DNA of 64,000 nt from Hyphomicrobiales bacterium (GTDB taxonomy: Bacteria; Pseudomonadota; Alphaproteobacteria; Rhizobiales; Beijerinckiaceae), in NCBI GenBank assembly GCA_019075905.1, contig JAGXAM010000002.1, positions 62,001 to 126,000 of the forward strand, given 5' to 3'. The number at the start of each line of letters is the position of its first letter. Position 1 is the stretch's first letter. A program made the position numbers and the translations under genes. Shown here piece by piece: positions 54,937 to 63,990 of this stretch. Under the pieces are notes generated by a model. The model ran no database searches. It was not told where the DNA came from and saw only the letters and a list, made by a program, of their open reading frames with translations.

Positions 54937-56051
54937 AGCAGCACTGACGCACTTGGTGCAGTTTCGCCGCTATCGCGGTCAGCCAAGCGTGACTTTACCG
55001 GTGCGATGCGGGCGCGCGCTACGGGTATTTTGCGATGCACCATGCAGCGCATGTCGAGGCGTGCGCTGTCGCCTGCGCGGCGCAGGCCCACCACATGCTC
55101 GACATTGACAATGAAAGAGCGATGAACGCGGACGAATTTTTTCTGGTTCAGCGCCGCCTCAAGCTGGCTGATCGGCAGCGGACAGAAATATTCATGCTGG
55201 GCATCGCTGATATAGGTGTAATGCGCATTGGCGCGGATGACGTGAACATCCTGCAGCGCCAGCACGATCCTGCGGCCATTCTGGTCAACCTGGATGGCAT
55301 CCATGCCGGGCACGGCCGGGGCTTTCGGCACTTCGGGCGCCAGCACTCCGTGGCGCGGCAGCAGCGACAGCAAGAATGCCGCTGAAATGGCAAAGGCCGC
55401 CAGCGCCACCAGCAGCGCCAGCGCACCAGCGCTCAGCGCCGCAGGCGGCGGCGGTGTCATGGCCGCCAGCGGATTCATGGTCATGCCGGCCACCGCCACA
55501 TAATGCATGCCCGCCACCGAAAACGCGAAAATCCCAGCCGCCGCCCACAACGGCGCACGATTATGCCCTTGCTGCATCACCCAGATCGCGAAGCTCGATC
55601 CGGCAATACCGATCAGCAGGCTCGCCGCCACAAACCCCGGCCGGTTGGCCATGATGACTCCGGAATCCAGCCCGGCCATGCCGACATAATGCATGGCGGC
55701 AATGCCAAGCCCCATCAGCAAGCCGCCGACCAGCACGCGGGCCGGGCGTTGCAGCGGCGCATGGATGGCATAGGTCGCCGGGCCGACCACCAGCGCGCAA
55801 ATCAGCAGCGACAGCAAGGTTGGCAGCGCCGTGAACCGGGGCGGCACCGCAAAGCGCAGCGCCAGCATGCCGATGAAATGCATCGCCCAGATGCCGGTCG
55901 CCAGCGACGCCGCCGCCCCCATCAACAACAGCCGGTCGCGGCTGTCACCATCGCCCGTGACCTGCGCTGTCAGGCGAAAGCCGACATAGCCGCCCTGCGC
56001 GGCAATCAGCACCGACAAGGCAACAAGCAACGGATCATAGGAAAATACCAT
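54930..56051 (-). CDS. coxC: CoxC-like MHYT/LytTR regulator
   Basis: A 373-residue membrane protein. Seven or so helices carry the MHYT pattern three times (WAMHFIGMLAL, AAMHYVGMAGL, AGMHYVAVAGM), a proposed metal- or gas-sensing module. The C-terminal 100 residues are a LytTR DNA-binding domain (VHVIRANAHYTYISDAQHEY; FVRVHRSFIVNVEHV). CoxC and CoxH of A. carboxidovorans have this architecture. ATG 56051 is chosen over a TTG upstream. It is first in the cox operon and divergent from sqr. Confidence 0.9.
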   Translation of the reverse strand: MVFSYDPLLVALSVLIAAQGGYVGFRLTAQVTGDGDSRDRLLLMGAAASLATGIWAMHFIGMLALRFAVPPRFTALPTLLSLLICALVVGPATYAIHAPLQRPARVLVGGLLMGLGIAAMHYVGMAGLDSGVIMANRPGFVAASLLIGIAGSSFAIWVMQQGHNRAPLWAAAGIFAFSVAGMHYVAVAGMTMNPLAAMTPPPPAALSAGALALLVALAAFAISAAFLLSLLPRHGVLAPEVPKAPAVPGMDAIQVDQNGRRIVLALQDVHVIRANAHYTYISDAQHEYFCPLPISQLEAALNQKKFVRVHRSFIVNVEHVVGLRRAGDSARLDMRCMVHRKIPVARARIAPVKSRLADRDSGETAPSASVLLT

Positions 56052-56210
56052 GAGCGGGCCTTTGGGCAAAACCGTCCGGTCGATATTAGCATTGTTCAGG
56101 CCTGAATCGATGCCTGATTTTCAGCAGATCAAACCAGCGCCCGAAACAGCGCGCCAGCGTGCCAGACCCCTGTTCGCGACACCCTTGATCCTGCGACGCT
56201 TTGACTTCAT

Positions 56211-56226
56211 ATTCGATATTGCGAAT
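56211..56226. promoter_or_regulatory. ATTC-N8-GAAT element, candidate SqrR/BigR operator
   Basis: ATTCGATATTGCGAAT fits the ATTC-N8-GAAT consensus I recall for the persulfide-sensing ArsR-type repressor SqrR. It lies 121 bases before the sqr start codon, directly after a TTGACT -35-like hexamer (56201-56206), so binding would block that promoter. No SqrR/BigR gene is in the window. Confidence 0.6.
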
Positions 56227-56346
56227 GTGTCCTGAATGCGATATCCCCTGGCCTTGTTGGGTCTGTCACAACAGGCAGCCAATGAAAATCCGCGACAAAT
56301 CGCGGATGGGAGGAAACCCGGGTCAAGGCAAGGGCAGGAGGACATC

Positions 56347-57633
56347 ATGGCAAGAATAGCAATTCTCGGTGCGGGGTTGGGGGGCACGATCCTCGCCTAT
56401 GAGCTGAAAGGCAAGCTCGGCAAGAATGATACGATGACGGTCATCAACAAGGGCTCGGTCTATAGTTTCGTGCCTTCGAACCCCTGGGTCGCCGTCGGTT
56501 GGCGCGCCCGCAAGGACATCACCGTCGATCTGAAACCGGTCATGGCCAAGCGCGGCATCGTGCTCAAGGACCAGGGCGCCAAGCGCGTCCACCCGGATCA
56601 GAACCAGGTCGAACTCACCGACGGTTCCGTCGTCGATTATGATTATCTGGTCATAGCCACCGGCCCGGATCTCGCCTTTGATGAAATCCCCGGGCTCGGG
56701 CCGCATGGCAATACCGATTCCGTCTGCGAGGTCGATCACGCCCTGAGTTCCAAGGCCAATTTTGATCGCCTTGTCGCCAATCCCGGGCCGGTCGTTGTCG
56801 GCGCCGCCCAGGGCGCGTCCTGCTTTGGCCCGGCCTATGAATATGTCCTGACCCTCGACACCGCACTGCGCCGCGCCCGGGTGCGCGATCGGGTGCCGAT
56901 GACATTCATCACGCCTGAGCCCTACGTCGGCCATCTCGGCCTGGATGGCGTCGGCGATACCAAGGGCATGGTCGAATCGGTGCTGCGCGACCATCACATC
57001 AAGTGGATCACCAATGCCCGCATCACAAGGGTCGAGCCCGGCAAGATGTTTGCCGAGGAAGTCAATGATGATGGCACCGTCAAGATGGCGCACGAACTGC
57101 CCTTCAACATGTCGATGATCCTGCCGCCGTTCCGCGGCGTGCCGGCGGTCTTTGGCCTCGAAGGACTGACCAACCCGCGCGGCTTCATCATCGTCGACAA
57201 GCACCAGCGCAATCCCAGATATCCCAATGTCTTCGCGCTCGGCGTCTGCGTGGCGATCCCGCCCATGGGCAAGACCCCGGTTCCGGTCGGTGTGCCCAAG
57301 ACCGGCTTCATGATCGAATCGATGTCGACGGCCATCACCGCCAATATCGACGCCCTGATCAAGGGCCGACCCGCCAATGCCGTCGCGACCTGGAATGCCA
57401 TCTGTCTCGCGGATTTCGGCGATTCCGGCCTGGCCTTCATCGCCCAGCCGCAGATCCCGCCGCGCAACGTCAACTGGTCGTCGGAGGGCAAGTGGGTGCA
57501 TCTGGCCAAGATCGGCTTCGAAAAATACTTTCTGCACAAGATCCGTCGCGGCCATGCCGAGACGTTTTACGAGAATCTCAGCCTGAAAATGCTGGGCATC
57601 GACAAACTGAAGCAAACCAGCATCCAACCCTGA
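56347..57633 (+). CDS. sqr: Sulfide:quinone oxidoreductase
   Basis: A 428-residue FAD flavoprotein. The N-terminal FAD motif ILGAGLGGTILAYELKGKLG and the second GPVVVGAAQGASCFGPAYEY are clear. Three Cys fall near the catalytic positions of SQR: Cys127 (SVCEVDH), Cys159 (GASCFGP), spaced 32 as in the Acidithiobacillus enzyme, and Cys353 (NAICLADF). It oxidises sulfide to polysulfide and reduces quinone at the inner membrane face. ATG 56347 follows AGGAGG; the upstream extension is unnecessary. Confidence 0.9.
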   Translation: MARIAILGAGLGGTILAYELKGKLGKNDTMTVINKGSVYSFVPSNPWVAVGWRARKDITVDLKPVMAKRGIVLKDQGAKRVHPDQNQVELTDGSVVDYDYLVIATGPDLAFDEIPGLGPHGNTDSVCEVDHALSSKANFDRLVANPGPVVVGAAQGASCFGPAYEYVLTLDTALRRARVRDRVPMTFITPEPYVGHLGLDGVGDTKGMVESVLRDHHIKWITNARITRVEPGKMFAEEVNDDGTVKMAHELPFNMSMILPPFRGVPAVFGLEGLTNPRGFIIVDKHQRNPRYPNVFALGVCVAIPPMGKTPVPVGVPKTGFMIESMSTAITANIDALIKGRPANAVATWNAICLADFGDSGLAFIAQPQIPPRNVNWSSEGKWVHLAKIGFEKYFLHKIRRGHAETFYENLSLKMLGIDKLKQTSIQP

Positions 57634-57677
57634 GCCCGGGAGGATGCCTGAGGCTCATCAACCCATGGAGTTCTGAA

Positions 57678-57881
57678 ATGACTGCTGACCGTGCCGTACT
57701 CGCGCTTGCCGGGTCTATGGTGCTGATCTCATTGCTGCTTGCGCATTGGGCATCGCCATGGTGGCTGTTGCTGACGGCGTTCGTCGGCCTCAATCTGCTG
57801 CAATCGGCCTTCACCGGCTTTTGCCCCGCGGCGATGATTTTCAGGCGCCTCGGATTCAAGAGCGGTTGCGCATTCAACTGA
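57678..57881 (+). CDS. DUF2892 (YgaP-like transmembrane) protein
   Basis: A 67-residue membrane protein with two helices and the DUF2892 end (SAFTGFCPAAMIFRRLGFKS). Such segments form the membrane part of YgaP rhodaneses and occur as single genes beside sqr and other sulfur genes. ATG 57678 lies 44 bases after the sqr stop. Cys in FTGFCP and near the C-terminus (SGCAF) are typical. A role in sulfide/persulfide handling is inferred from context. Confidence 0.85.
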   Translation: MTADRAVLALAGSMVLISLLLAHWASPWWLLLTAFVGLNLLQSAFTGFCPAAMIFRRLGFKSGCAFN

Positions 57882-57900
57882 TCTTGAGACTGGCTTTGTT

Positions 57901-57924
57901 CGACCCTGCAAGGTACGAGGGTCG
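57901..57924. other. Intergenic hairpin between the DUF2892 and RND adaptor genes
   Basis: Perfect 7-bp arms CGACCCT (57901-57907) and AGGGTCG (57918-57924) around a 10-base loop. There is no T-tract, so it may moderate rather than end transcription, or stabilise the upstream mRNA. Confidence 0.35.
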
Positions 57925-57977
57925 CACACACTTCATCCCGTCTGTATGACCAGACCCGATCGCAAATGATGGACTGA

Positions 57978-59027
57978 ATGATGCGCAAGAATTACTTTGC
58001 CAAAGGTCGGCTGGGTCTCAGTGCGGCCCTTGTGGTTCTCGCAGCCCAGATATCGGCCGCCAGGGCTGCCGATCTCAAGATTCAACTGCTGACGGTGCCT
58101 GATTACAAGGCAGTTTTCGGCCAGATCGAAAGCCGCAACGTGCTGCCCGCCCGCACCCGCATCGGCGGCACGCTGGCGACAGTAACAGTCACAGAGGGCA
58201 CGCTGGTCAAGAAGGGCGAGCAGATCGCGCTGGTCTCCGATCCAAAGATCGCCTTGCAAATCCAGGCGGCTGCCGCCTCGGTTCAGGCGGCCGCCTCGCA
58301 ACTGAACAATGCGCAAAAGCAATTTGACAGGGTCGACCAGCTCCTGAAACAGAAAATCAGCTCGCAGGCCGCCTATGATCAGGCCAAGACCCAGCTTCTG
58401 GTGGCCAAGAACCAGGTCGCCGTGGCGCAGGCCAACCAGAAGGTCCTGCAACAGAACGCCAAGGATGGTGCGGTTCTTTCTCCGGCTGAGGGCCGTGTCC
58501 TGACCGTGCCCGTGGCGGCAGGCTCGGTGATCCTGCCAGGCGAGGTCGTGGCCAATATTGCCAGCGGGCCGTATTTTCTGCGCCTGTCCCTGCCAGAAGC
58601 CGTGGCGCCGCGAATTCGCAAGGACATCAAGGTTTTGATTGGCTCACCCGGGCAACTTTCGCGCGTCAACCAGAACCTGTCCGGCATTGCCACCGGCACC
58701 GTCGTCAAGGTCTATCCGCAGATCAGCGGCGGCCGGGTTCTCGCCGATGTCAGTGTTGCCAATCTCGAAAGCTATTTCGTCAATGAGCGCACGCTGGTGT
58801 GGATTCCTATCGGCACCCGCAAGGTGATTGCGGTCCCGCAGGACGCGATCTCGCTGAAGAATGGCATTGATTATGTCCATATCAATGATGCCGGCAGCGC
58901 CATCGCCGTCGCCGTCATCCCTGGTGACGAGATTGCCGGCCCGGAAGGCCCGGAGCGCGAAATCCTCACCGGCCTGCACGAAGGCGATGTCGTGATTGTG
59001 CCGGGCGCTGGAAAGTCGGGACAATAA
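57978..59027 (+). CDS. RND efflux periplasmic adaptor (membrane fusion protein)
   Basis: A 349-residue adaptor with a signal peptide (to about residue 30, AARAADL). The lipoyl halves are split by a coiled coil (AAAASVQAAASQLNNAQKQF to QVAVAQANQKVLQ), followed by beta-barrel and membrane-proximal domains. It has no lipobox Cys. ATG 57978 and 57981 are alternative starts. It pairs with the RND pump two bases downstream. Confidence 0.92.
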   Translation: MMRKNYFAKGRLGLSAALVVLAAQISAARAADLKIQLLTVPDYKAVFGQIESRNVLPARTRIGGTLATVTVTEGTLVKKGEQIALVSDPKIALQIQAAAASVQAAASQLNNAQKQFDRVDQLLKQKISSQAAYDQAKTQLLVAKNQVAVAQANQKVLQQNAKDGAVLSPAEGRVLTVPVAAGSVILPGEVVANIASGPYFLRLSLPEAVAPRIRKDIKVLIGSPGQLSRVNQNLSGIATGTVVKVYPQISGGRVLADVSVANLESYFVNERTLVWIPIGTRKVIAVPQDAISLKNGIDYVHINDAGSAIAVAVIPGDEIAGPEGPEREILTGLHEGDVVIVPGAGKSGQ

Positions 59028-59029
59028 TC

Positions 59030-62000
59030 ATGAATCTTGGACTTGGACTTGCCGGACGACTGACACGGGCGTTTATCGTCTCCCCGTTGACCCCCCTTTT
59101 CCTGCTCGCCGCCATTGCCGTCGGGCTGCTGGCGCTGGCAACGCTGCCGCGCGAGGAAGATCCGCAAATTTCCGTGCCCATGGTCGATATCAGCGTGCCC
59201 GCCAATGGCCTCAAGGCGCGCGATGCGGTCAAGCTGGTCACTGAACCTCTGGAGACCATCGTCAAGAGCATTCCCGGCGTCGATCATGTCTATTCCGAAA
59301 CCGAGGACAATCGTGTCCTGGTGACGGCACGTTTCAAGGTTGGCACCAAGGAAGATTCCGCCTTCGTGCGGGTCAATGAAAAAGTGCGCGCCAATCTCGA
59401 CCGCTTGCCGGTCGGCATCCCGCAACCCATGATCGTCGTGCACGGCATTGATGATGTCGCGATTGTGGTGGTGACGCTGACACCGACCGAGAAGGCCAGC
59501 GCCAAATGGAACGAGAACGGCCTGACCCGCCTCGCCCGCGAACTTCAGGTCCAGATCGCGCAACTGCACAATATCGGCCTGACCTATATTGTCGGCGCCC
59601 AGCCTGAAGAAATTCATGTCGAGCCCGATCCCGAAAAGCTCATGCTTTATGGCGTGACGCTGCAGCAGCTCACCGCCAAGATACAGGGTGCCAACAGCGC
59701 TTTCCTCGCCGCCAAGGTCCGGCGCGACGGCAAGCAGGAGGATCTGATCGCCGGCCAGACGCTAAAGTCGCTGAACTCGATCCGCAATCTCCTGATCACC
59801 ACGCGCAACGGCCGGCCAGTCTATGTGCGCGACATTGCCAAGGTCGCGCTCGCCACCCACACCGCCGAATCCTACGTCACTGACATTCGCAGCATTGGCG
59901 GCAAGCTTCAGCGCCGCCCGGCAGTATCCCTCGCCATAGCCAAGCGCCCCGGCACCAACGCCGTTGTCATTGCCGACAGCATTACCCGGCGTCTCAATCA
60001 GCTGCACGGCGAGATTTTCCCGCGCGACGTCAACATGACGATCACGCGCAACTACGGCGATTCAGCCAATGCCAAGGCCAACGAGCTCCTGCTGCATCTG
60101 GCGATTGCGACAATATCCATCGTGTTGCTGGTCGGGTTCACCATTGGCCTGCGCCCGGCCTTCGTCGTGGCGATCGTCATCCCCACCACCATCCTGCTGA
60201 CGCTGTTTGCCTCGAAACTCATGGGCTACACGCTCAACCGCGTCAGCCTGTTCGCCCTGATTTTCTCCATCGGTATTCTGGTCGATGATGCCATTGTCGT
60301 CATCGAGAACATCACCCGCCATTGGGCCATGGATGATGGACGCTCGCGCATCGATGCCGCCGTCGAGGCCGTGGCGGAAGTCGGCAACCCGACCATTGTC
60401 GCAACCCTCACGGTGGTGGTGGCGCTGCTGCCGATGCTGTTCGTTTCCGGCATGATGGGCCCTTATATGAGCCCGATCCCGGCCAATGCTTCGGCCGCCA
60501 TGCTGTTTTCATTTTTTGTGGCCGTCGTGCTTACGCCTTGGCTGCTTATCAAATTTGCCGGCAAGCAGCCGGCCGGACATGGCCATGATCATGGTCACGC
60601 GCAATCCTGGCTGGCGCGCGGCTATGTGCGCATTGCCCGCCCGATTCTGGTATCGCGCCGCCGTTCGCTGATTTTCCTGATCCTTGTCGGCATCGCCACC
60701 CTCGGCTCGATGACGATGTTTTACACCGAGCAGGTCACGGTCAAGCTGCTGCCCTTCGACAACAAGAGCCATCTCGATGTCGTGCTGGATTTGCCGCGCG
60801 GGTCCTCGGTCGAGGACACCAACCGCAAATTGCAGCAGATTGTCGACCTTCTCGCCCCGGTCAAGGAAGTGGTCTCGTTCCAGACCTATGCCGGCACGGC
60901 ATCGCCCTATGATTTCAATGGCCTCGTTCGCCATTATTACCTGCGCAACGCCCCCCAGCAGGGCGACGTCATGGTCAACCTGCTGCCCAAGGATGACCGC
61001 TCACGCGCCAGCCATATCATCGCGCTGGCCATGCGCAAGCGCCTCGCCGCGCTGCATCTGCCGCGTGGTTCCGTGCTGAAACTGGTGGAATCGCCACCCG
61101 GGCCGCCGGTGCTCGCCACCATGATTGCCGAAATTTACGGGCCGACGGCTGCCATCCGCCGCGCTGTCGCCCGCAAGGTCCGGCAGGCCTTCCTGAGCGT
61201 GCCCTATATCGTCGATACCGACGACAGCTACGGCACACGCGCCGAGCGCGTTCGCATGTCGATCAATCAGGACAATCTCGAATATTACGGCGTCGAGCAA
61301 AGCGACGTCTACGCGACCATCAACGATCTCGATCAGGGTGTGCCGGTCGGCTATTCGGATCGCGGCATGGGCCGTCAGCCGATCCCCATCCGCATCACCA
61401 TGCCCAAGAGCCGCCAGACGGTGAGCCAATATTCTCTGGCAACGCCGGTGCCGGCCAACACCCTGCCGGGCAACCGCACCGTGGTAGAGCTCGGCGACGT
61501 CGTCAATGTCACGCAGGAAAAGGCCTCCTACCCGATTTACCGCCACAATGGCCGCCCCGCCGAAATGGTCATGGGCGAAATGGCCGGTGCCTATGAAGCG
61601 CCAATTTACGGCATGCTGGCCGTCGACAAGGCGATCGACAAAGCCAATTGGGGAACCTTGCCCAAGCCCATCATTTCCCTGCACGGGCGCCCGACCGACG
61701 AGGCCAAGCCGGTGCTGCTGTGGGACGGCGAATGGGATGTGACCTGGGTCACGTTCCGGGACATGGGCGCGGCCTTCATGGTGGCGCTGATCGGCATCTA
61801 TGTGCTGGTCGTGGCGCAATTTGGCTCGTTCAAGCTGCCGCTGGTGATTTTGACGCCGGTGCCGCTGACTTTCATCGGCATCATGCTCGGTCACTGGCTG
61901 TTCGACGCCCCCTTCACCGCAACCTCGATGATCGGCTTCATAGCCCTCGCCGGCATCATCGTCCGCAATTCGATCCTGCTGGTCGATTTCATCCGCAACA

Positions 62001-62278
62001 CCCGCGATCCGGCGCGGCCGCTGATTGACACATTGCTCGAAGCCGGGGCCATCAGGTTCAAGCCGATCCTGCTGACCGCCCTTGCCGCCATGATCGGCGC
62101 CGTGATGATCCTCACGGACCCGATCTTCCAGGGCCTTGCGATTTCGCTGCTGTTTGGTCTGACCTCGTCAACTGCGCTCACGGTGCTGGTCATTCCGGCG
62201 ATCTATATCGTGCTGCGTGGTGACAAGGCGAAACCCGCGCCGGAACCGCAAGCCCCCTCTGAACATGCAGGTGCCTGA
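59030..62278 (+). CDS. RND efflux pump inner membrane subunit
   Basis: A 1082-residue proton-driven RND permease with two large periplasmic loops and 12 helices. ISIGILVDDAIVVIEN is the HAE-type helix 4 motif with the proton-relay Asp pair, and IIVRNSILLVDFI is on helix 10-11. A His-rich stretch (GHGHDHGHAQS) lies in the cytoplasmic loop between the halves. It is nearest to the HAE1/AcrB-like branch, not clearly CusA. Placement after sqr-DUF2892 suggests export of a sulfur-related compound (inference). No outer membrane channel gene is adjacent. Confidence 0.93.
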   Translation: MNLGLGLAGRLTRAFIVSPLTPLFLLAAIAVGLLALATLPREEDPQISVPMVDISVPANGLKARDAVKLVTEPLETIVKSIPGVDHVYSETEDNRVLVTARFKVGTKEDSAFVRVNEKVRANLDRLPVGIPQPMIVVHGIDDVAIVVVTLTPTEKASAKWNENGLTRLARELQVQIAQLHNIGLTYIVGAQPEEIHVEPDPEKLMLYGVTLQQLTAKIQGANSAFLAAKVRRDGKQEDLIAGQTLKSLNSIRNLLITTRNGRPVYVRDIAKVALATHTAESYVTDIRSIGGKLQRRPAVSLAIAKRPGTNAVVIADSITRRLNQLHGEIFPRDVNMTITRNYGDSANAKANELLLHLAIATISIVLLVGFTIGLRPAFVVAIVIPTTILLTLFASKLMGYTLNRVSLFALIFSIGILVDDAIVVIENITRHWAMDDGRSRIDAAVEAVAEVGNPTIVATLTVVVALLPMLFVSGMMGPYMSPIPANASAAMLFSFFVAVVLTPWLLIKFAGKQPAGHGHDHGHAQSWLARGYVRIARPILVSRRRSLIFLILVGIATLGSMTMFYTEQVTVKLLPFDNKSHLDVVLDLPRGSSVEDTNRKLQQIVDLLAPVKEVVSFQTYAGTASPYDFNGLVRHYYLRNAPQQGDVMVNLLPKDDRSRASHIIALAMRKRLAALHLPRGSVLKLVESPPGPPVLATMIAEIYGPTAAIRRAVARKVRQAFLSVPYIVDTDDSYGTRAERVRMSINQDNLEYYGVEQSDVYATINDLDQGVPVGYSDRGMGRQPIPIRITMPKSRQTVSQYSLATPVPANTLPGNRTVVELGDVVNVTQEKASYPIYRHNGRPAEMVMGEMAGAYEAPIYGMLAVDKAIDKANWGTLPKPIISLHGRPTDEAKPVLLWDGEWDVTWVTFRDMGAAFMVALIGIYVLVVAQFGSFKLPLVILTPVPLTFIGIMLGHWLFDAPFTATSMIGFIALAGIIVRNSILLVDFIRNTRDPARPLIDTLLEAGAIRFKPILLTALAAMIGAVMILTDPIFQGLAISLLFGLTSSTALTVLVIPAIYIVLRGDKAKPAPEPQAPSEHAGA

Positions 62279-62291
62279 GGGTCTTTGATGC

Positions 62292-62324
62292 GGTGGCGCG
62301 CAGGGAAACCATGCCAGCGCCACC
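62292..62324 (+). terminator. Possible terminator after the RND pump gene
   Basis: Inverted arms GGTGGCGC (62292-62299) and GCGCCACC (62317-62324) with a 17-base loop, 13 bases after the stop. It lacks a T-run. Confidence 0.35.
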
Positions 62325-62454
62325 TCAAAATGCGTAATGCCGCCGGCACCAAGCCGTGATCAAGCGGCAATTTGCCTTGACATCGCCGCTCTGGACTGGT
62401 TCCAGATGGTATAATTTATTGATGATTCGCTATTTTTCTTACTGAGGGTCGACG

Positions 62455-63990
62455 GTGTTTCCCATTCCCGTTCCGAGGCTCGTGGCCAATACCGCTGAAT
62501 TTGAATTGCAACCCATGGTCAAACCGACCGGGTTTCGCGAATATGATGCGCGCTGGTTGTTTGGCGAGGAAATCAACCTGATGGGCGTGCAAGCGCTGGG
62601 CATGGGCCTCGGCACGCTGCTCCACGAGATGGGCGTGCGCCCGGAACTGGTGACCGGCCACGATTTTCGCGCCTATTCATCCTCGATCAAGCTGGCATTG
62701 GTCACCGGCTTGATGGCGAGCGGCGTCAAGGTTCATGACATCGGCCTCGCGCTCTCGCCCATGGCCTATTTCGCGCAATTTGCGCTCGATGTCCCGGCCG
62801 TGGCGATGGTGACGGCCTCGCATAATGACAATGGCTGGACCGGCGTCAAAATGGGTGCGAACCGCCCCGTGACCTTCGGGCCTGATGAAATGGCGCGCCT
62901 ACGCGATATCGTGCTGGCCGGCAAGTTTCGCATGGCCCCCAGCGGCAGCTATCATTTCGTGCCGGATTTCTTCAGGCTCTATGCCAAAGAGCTGACCAGC
63001 CGCCCGAAAATCTCGCGCAAGCTCAAGGTGGTGGCGGCATGTGGCAATGGCACGGCTGGCGCCTTTGCGCCGCAGGTGCTTGAGGCGCTCGGCTGCGAGG
63101 TCGTGCCGCTCGACACCCGGCTCGACTATACATTCCCGCACTACAACCCCAACCCCGAAGACATGCAGATGCTGCATGCCATGGCCGCCTGCGTGCGCCA
63201 GCATGGCGCCGATGTCGGCCTGGGCTTTGACGGCGATGGCGACCGCTGCGGCGTGGTGGACGAAACCGGCAACGAGATTTTTGCCGACAAGATCGGCGTC
63301 ATGCTGGCGCGCGATCTCGGCCGTCGCCACAAGGGCGCGACCTTTGTCGTCGATGTCAAATCCACCGGCCTCTATGCCACCGACCCGGAATTGCGCGCCC
63401 TGGGCGTCAAGACCGATTACTGGAAGACCGGCCATTCGCATATCAAGCGTCGGGTCGCCGATTTGCAGGCGCTCGCCGGCTTTGAGAAATCAGGGCATTT
63501 CTTTTTCAACGCCCCGCTCGGGCGCGGCTATGATGATGGCCTCGTGACTGCCATTCAGGTCATCGACATGCTGGATCGCAACCCCGGCCGCAGCCTGTCG
63601 CAGCTTTATGCCGCGCTGCCGCATACTTGGGGCTCACCGACCATGTCGCCGCATTGCGCCGACGAGGTCAAATATGGCGTGGTCGAGCGCTTTTCCGCAC
63701 GCATCAAGGCCCTGCAGGCGCAGGGGCTGCCGCTCGCCGGGCAACAGATCCGCGATATCGTCACCGTCAACGGCATGCGCGTCACCCTCGCCGATGGCAC
63801 CTGGGGTCTGGTGCGGGCATCCTCCAACAAGCCGGAACTAGTGGTGGTGGTGGAAAGCCCGGTATCGGAAGCAGGGCTTCATGCCATGTTCACCGCGCTT
63901 GACGTCATATTGCGCGAGAGCCCGGAGGTGGGCGCCTATAACCAGACGCTGAAACCGCTTGCCGGGGCAGCAGGCGCGGCTCACCTCTGA
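62455..63990 (+). CDS. Phosphomannomutase/phosphoglucomutase
   Basis: A 511-residue alpha-D-phosphohexomutase. The phosphoserine loop is TASHNDNGWTG, the metal loop GFDGDGDRCGVV, the sugar-binding motif GFEKSGHFFFN and the C-terminal phosphate-binding segment VRASSNKPELVVVVES. It supplies mannose-1-P or glucose-1-P for LPS, exopolysaccharide or alginate-like polymers. The GTG start at 62455 has GAGGG seven bases upstream and gives an N-terminal lead before PTGFREYDARWLFG. The stop is 10 bases from the window edge. Confidence 0.93.
   Translation: MFPIPVPRLVANTAEFELQPMVKPTGFREYDARWLFGEEINLMGVQALGMGLGTLLHEMGVRPELVTGHDFRAYSSSIKLALVTGLMASGVKVHDIGLALSPMAYFAQFALDVPAVAMVTASHNDNGWTGVKMGANRPVTFGPDEMARLRDIVLAGKFRMAPSGSYHFVPDFFRLYAKELTSRPKISRKLKVVAACGNGTAGAFAPQVLEALGCEVVPLDTRLDYTFPHYNPNPEDMQMLHAMAACVRQHGADVGLGFDGDGDRCGVVDETGNEIFADKIGVMLARDLGRRHKGATFVVDVKSTGLYATDPELRALGVKTDYWKTGHSHIKRRVADLQALAGFEKSGHFFFNAPLGRGYDDGLVTAIQVIDMLDRNPGRSLSQLYAALPHTWGSPTMSPHCADEVKYGVVERFSARIKALQAQGLPLAGQQIRDIVTVNGMRVTLADGTWGLVRASSNKPELVVVVESPVSEAGLHAMFTALDVILRESPEVGAYNQTLKPLAGAAGAAHL

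Noticed and set aside
53424-54947. Open frame of 507 codons on the plus strand
   Set aside because: Antisense to coxS and coxM.
56323-57627. Open frame of 434 codons on the minus strand
   Set aside because: Antisense to sqr, which shows FAD motifs and three catalytic Cys.
59030-62278. CusA-type copper/silver pump because of the His-rich loop
   Set aside because: The His stretch is in the cytoplasmic loop, and no CusB-type metal motif or CusC partner is seen; helix motifs are HAE-like.
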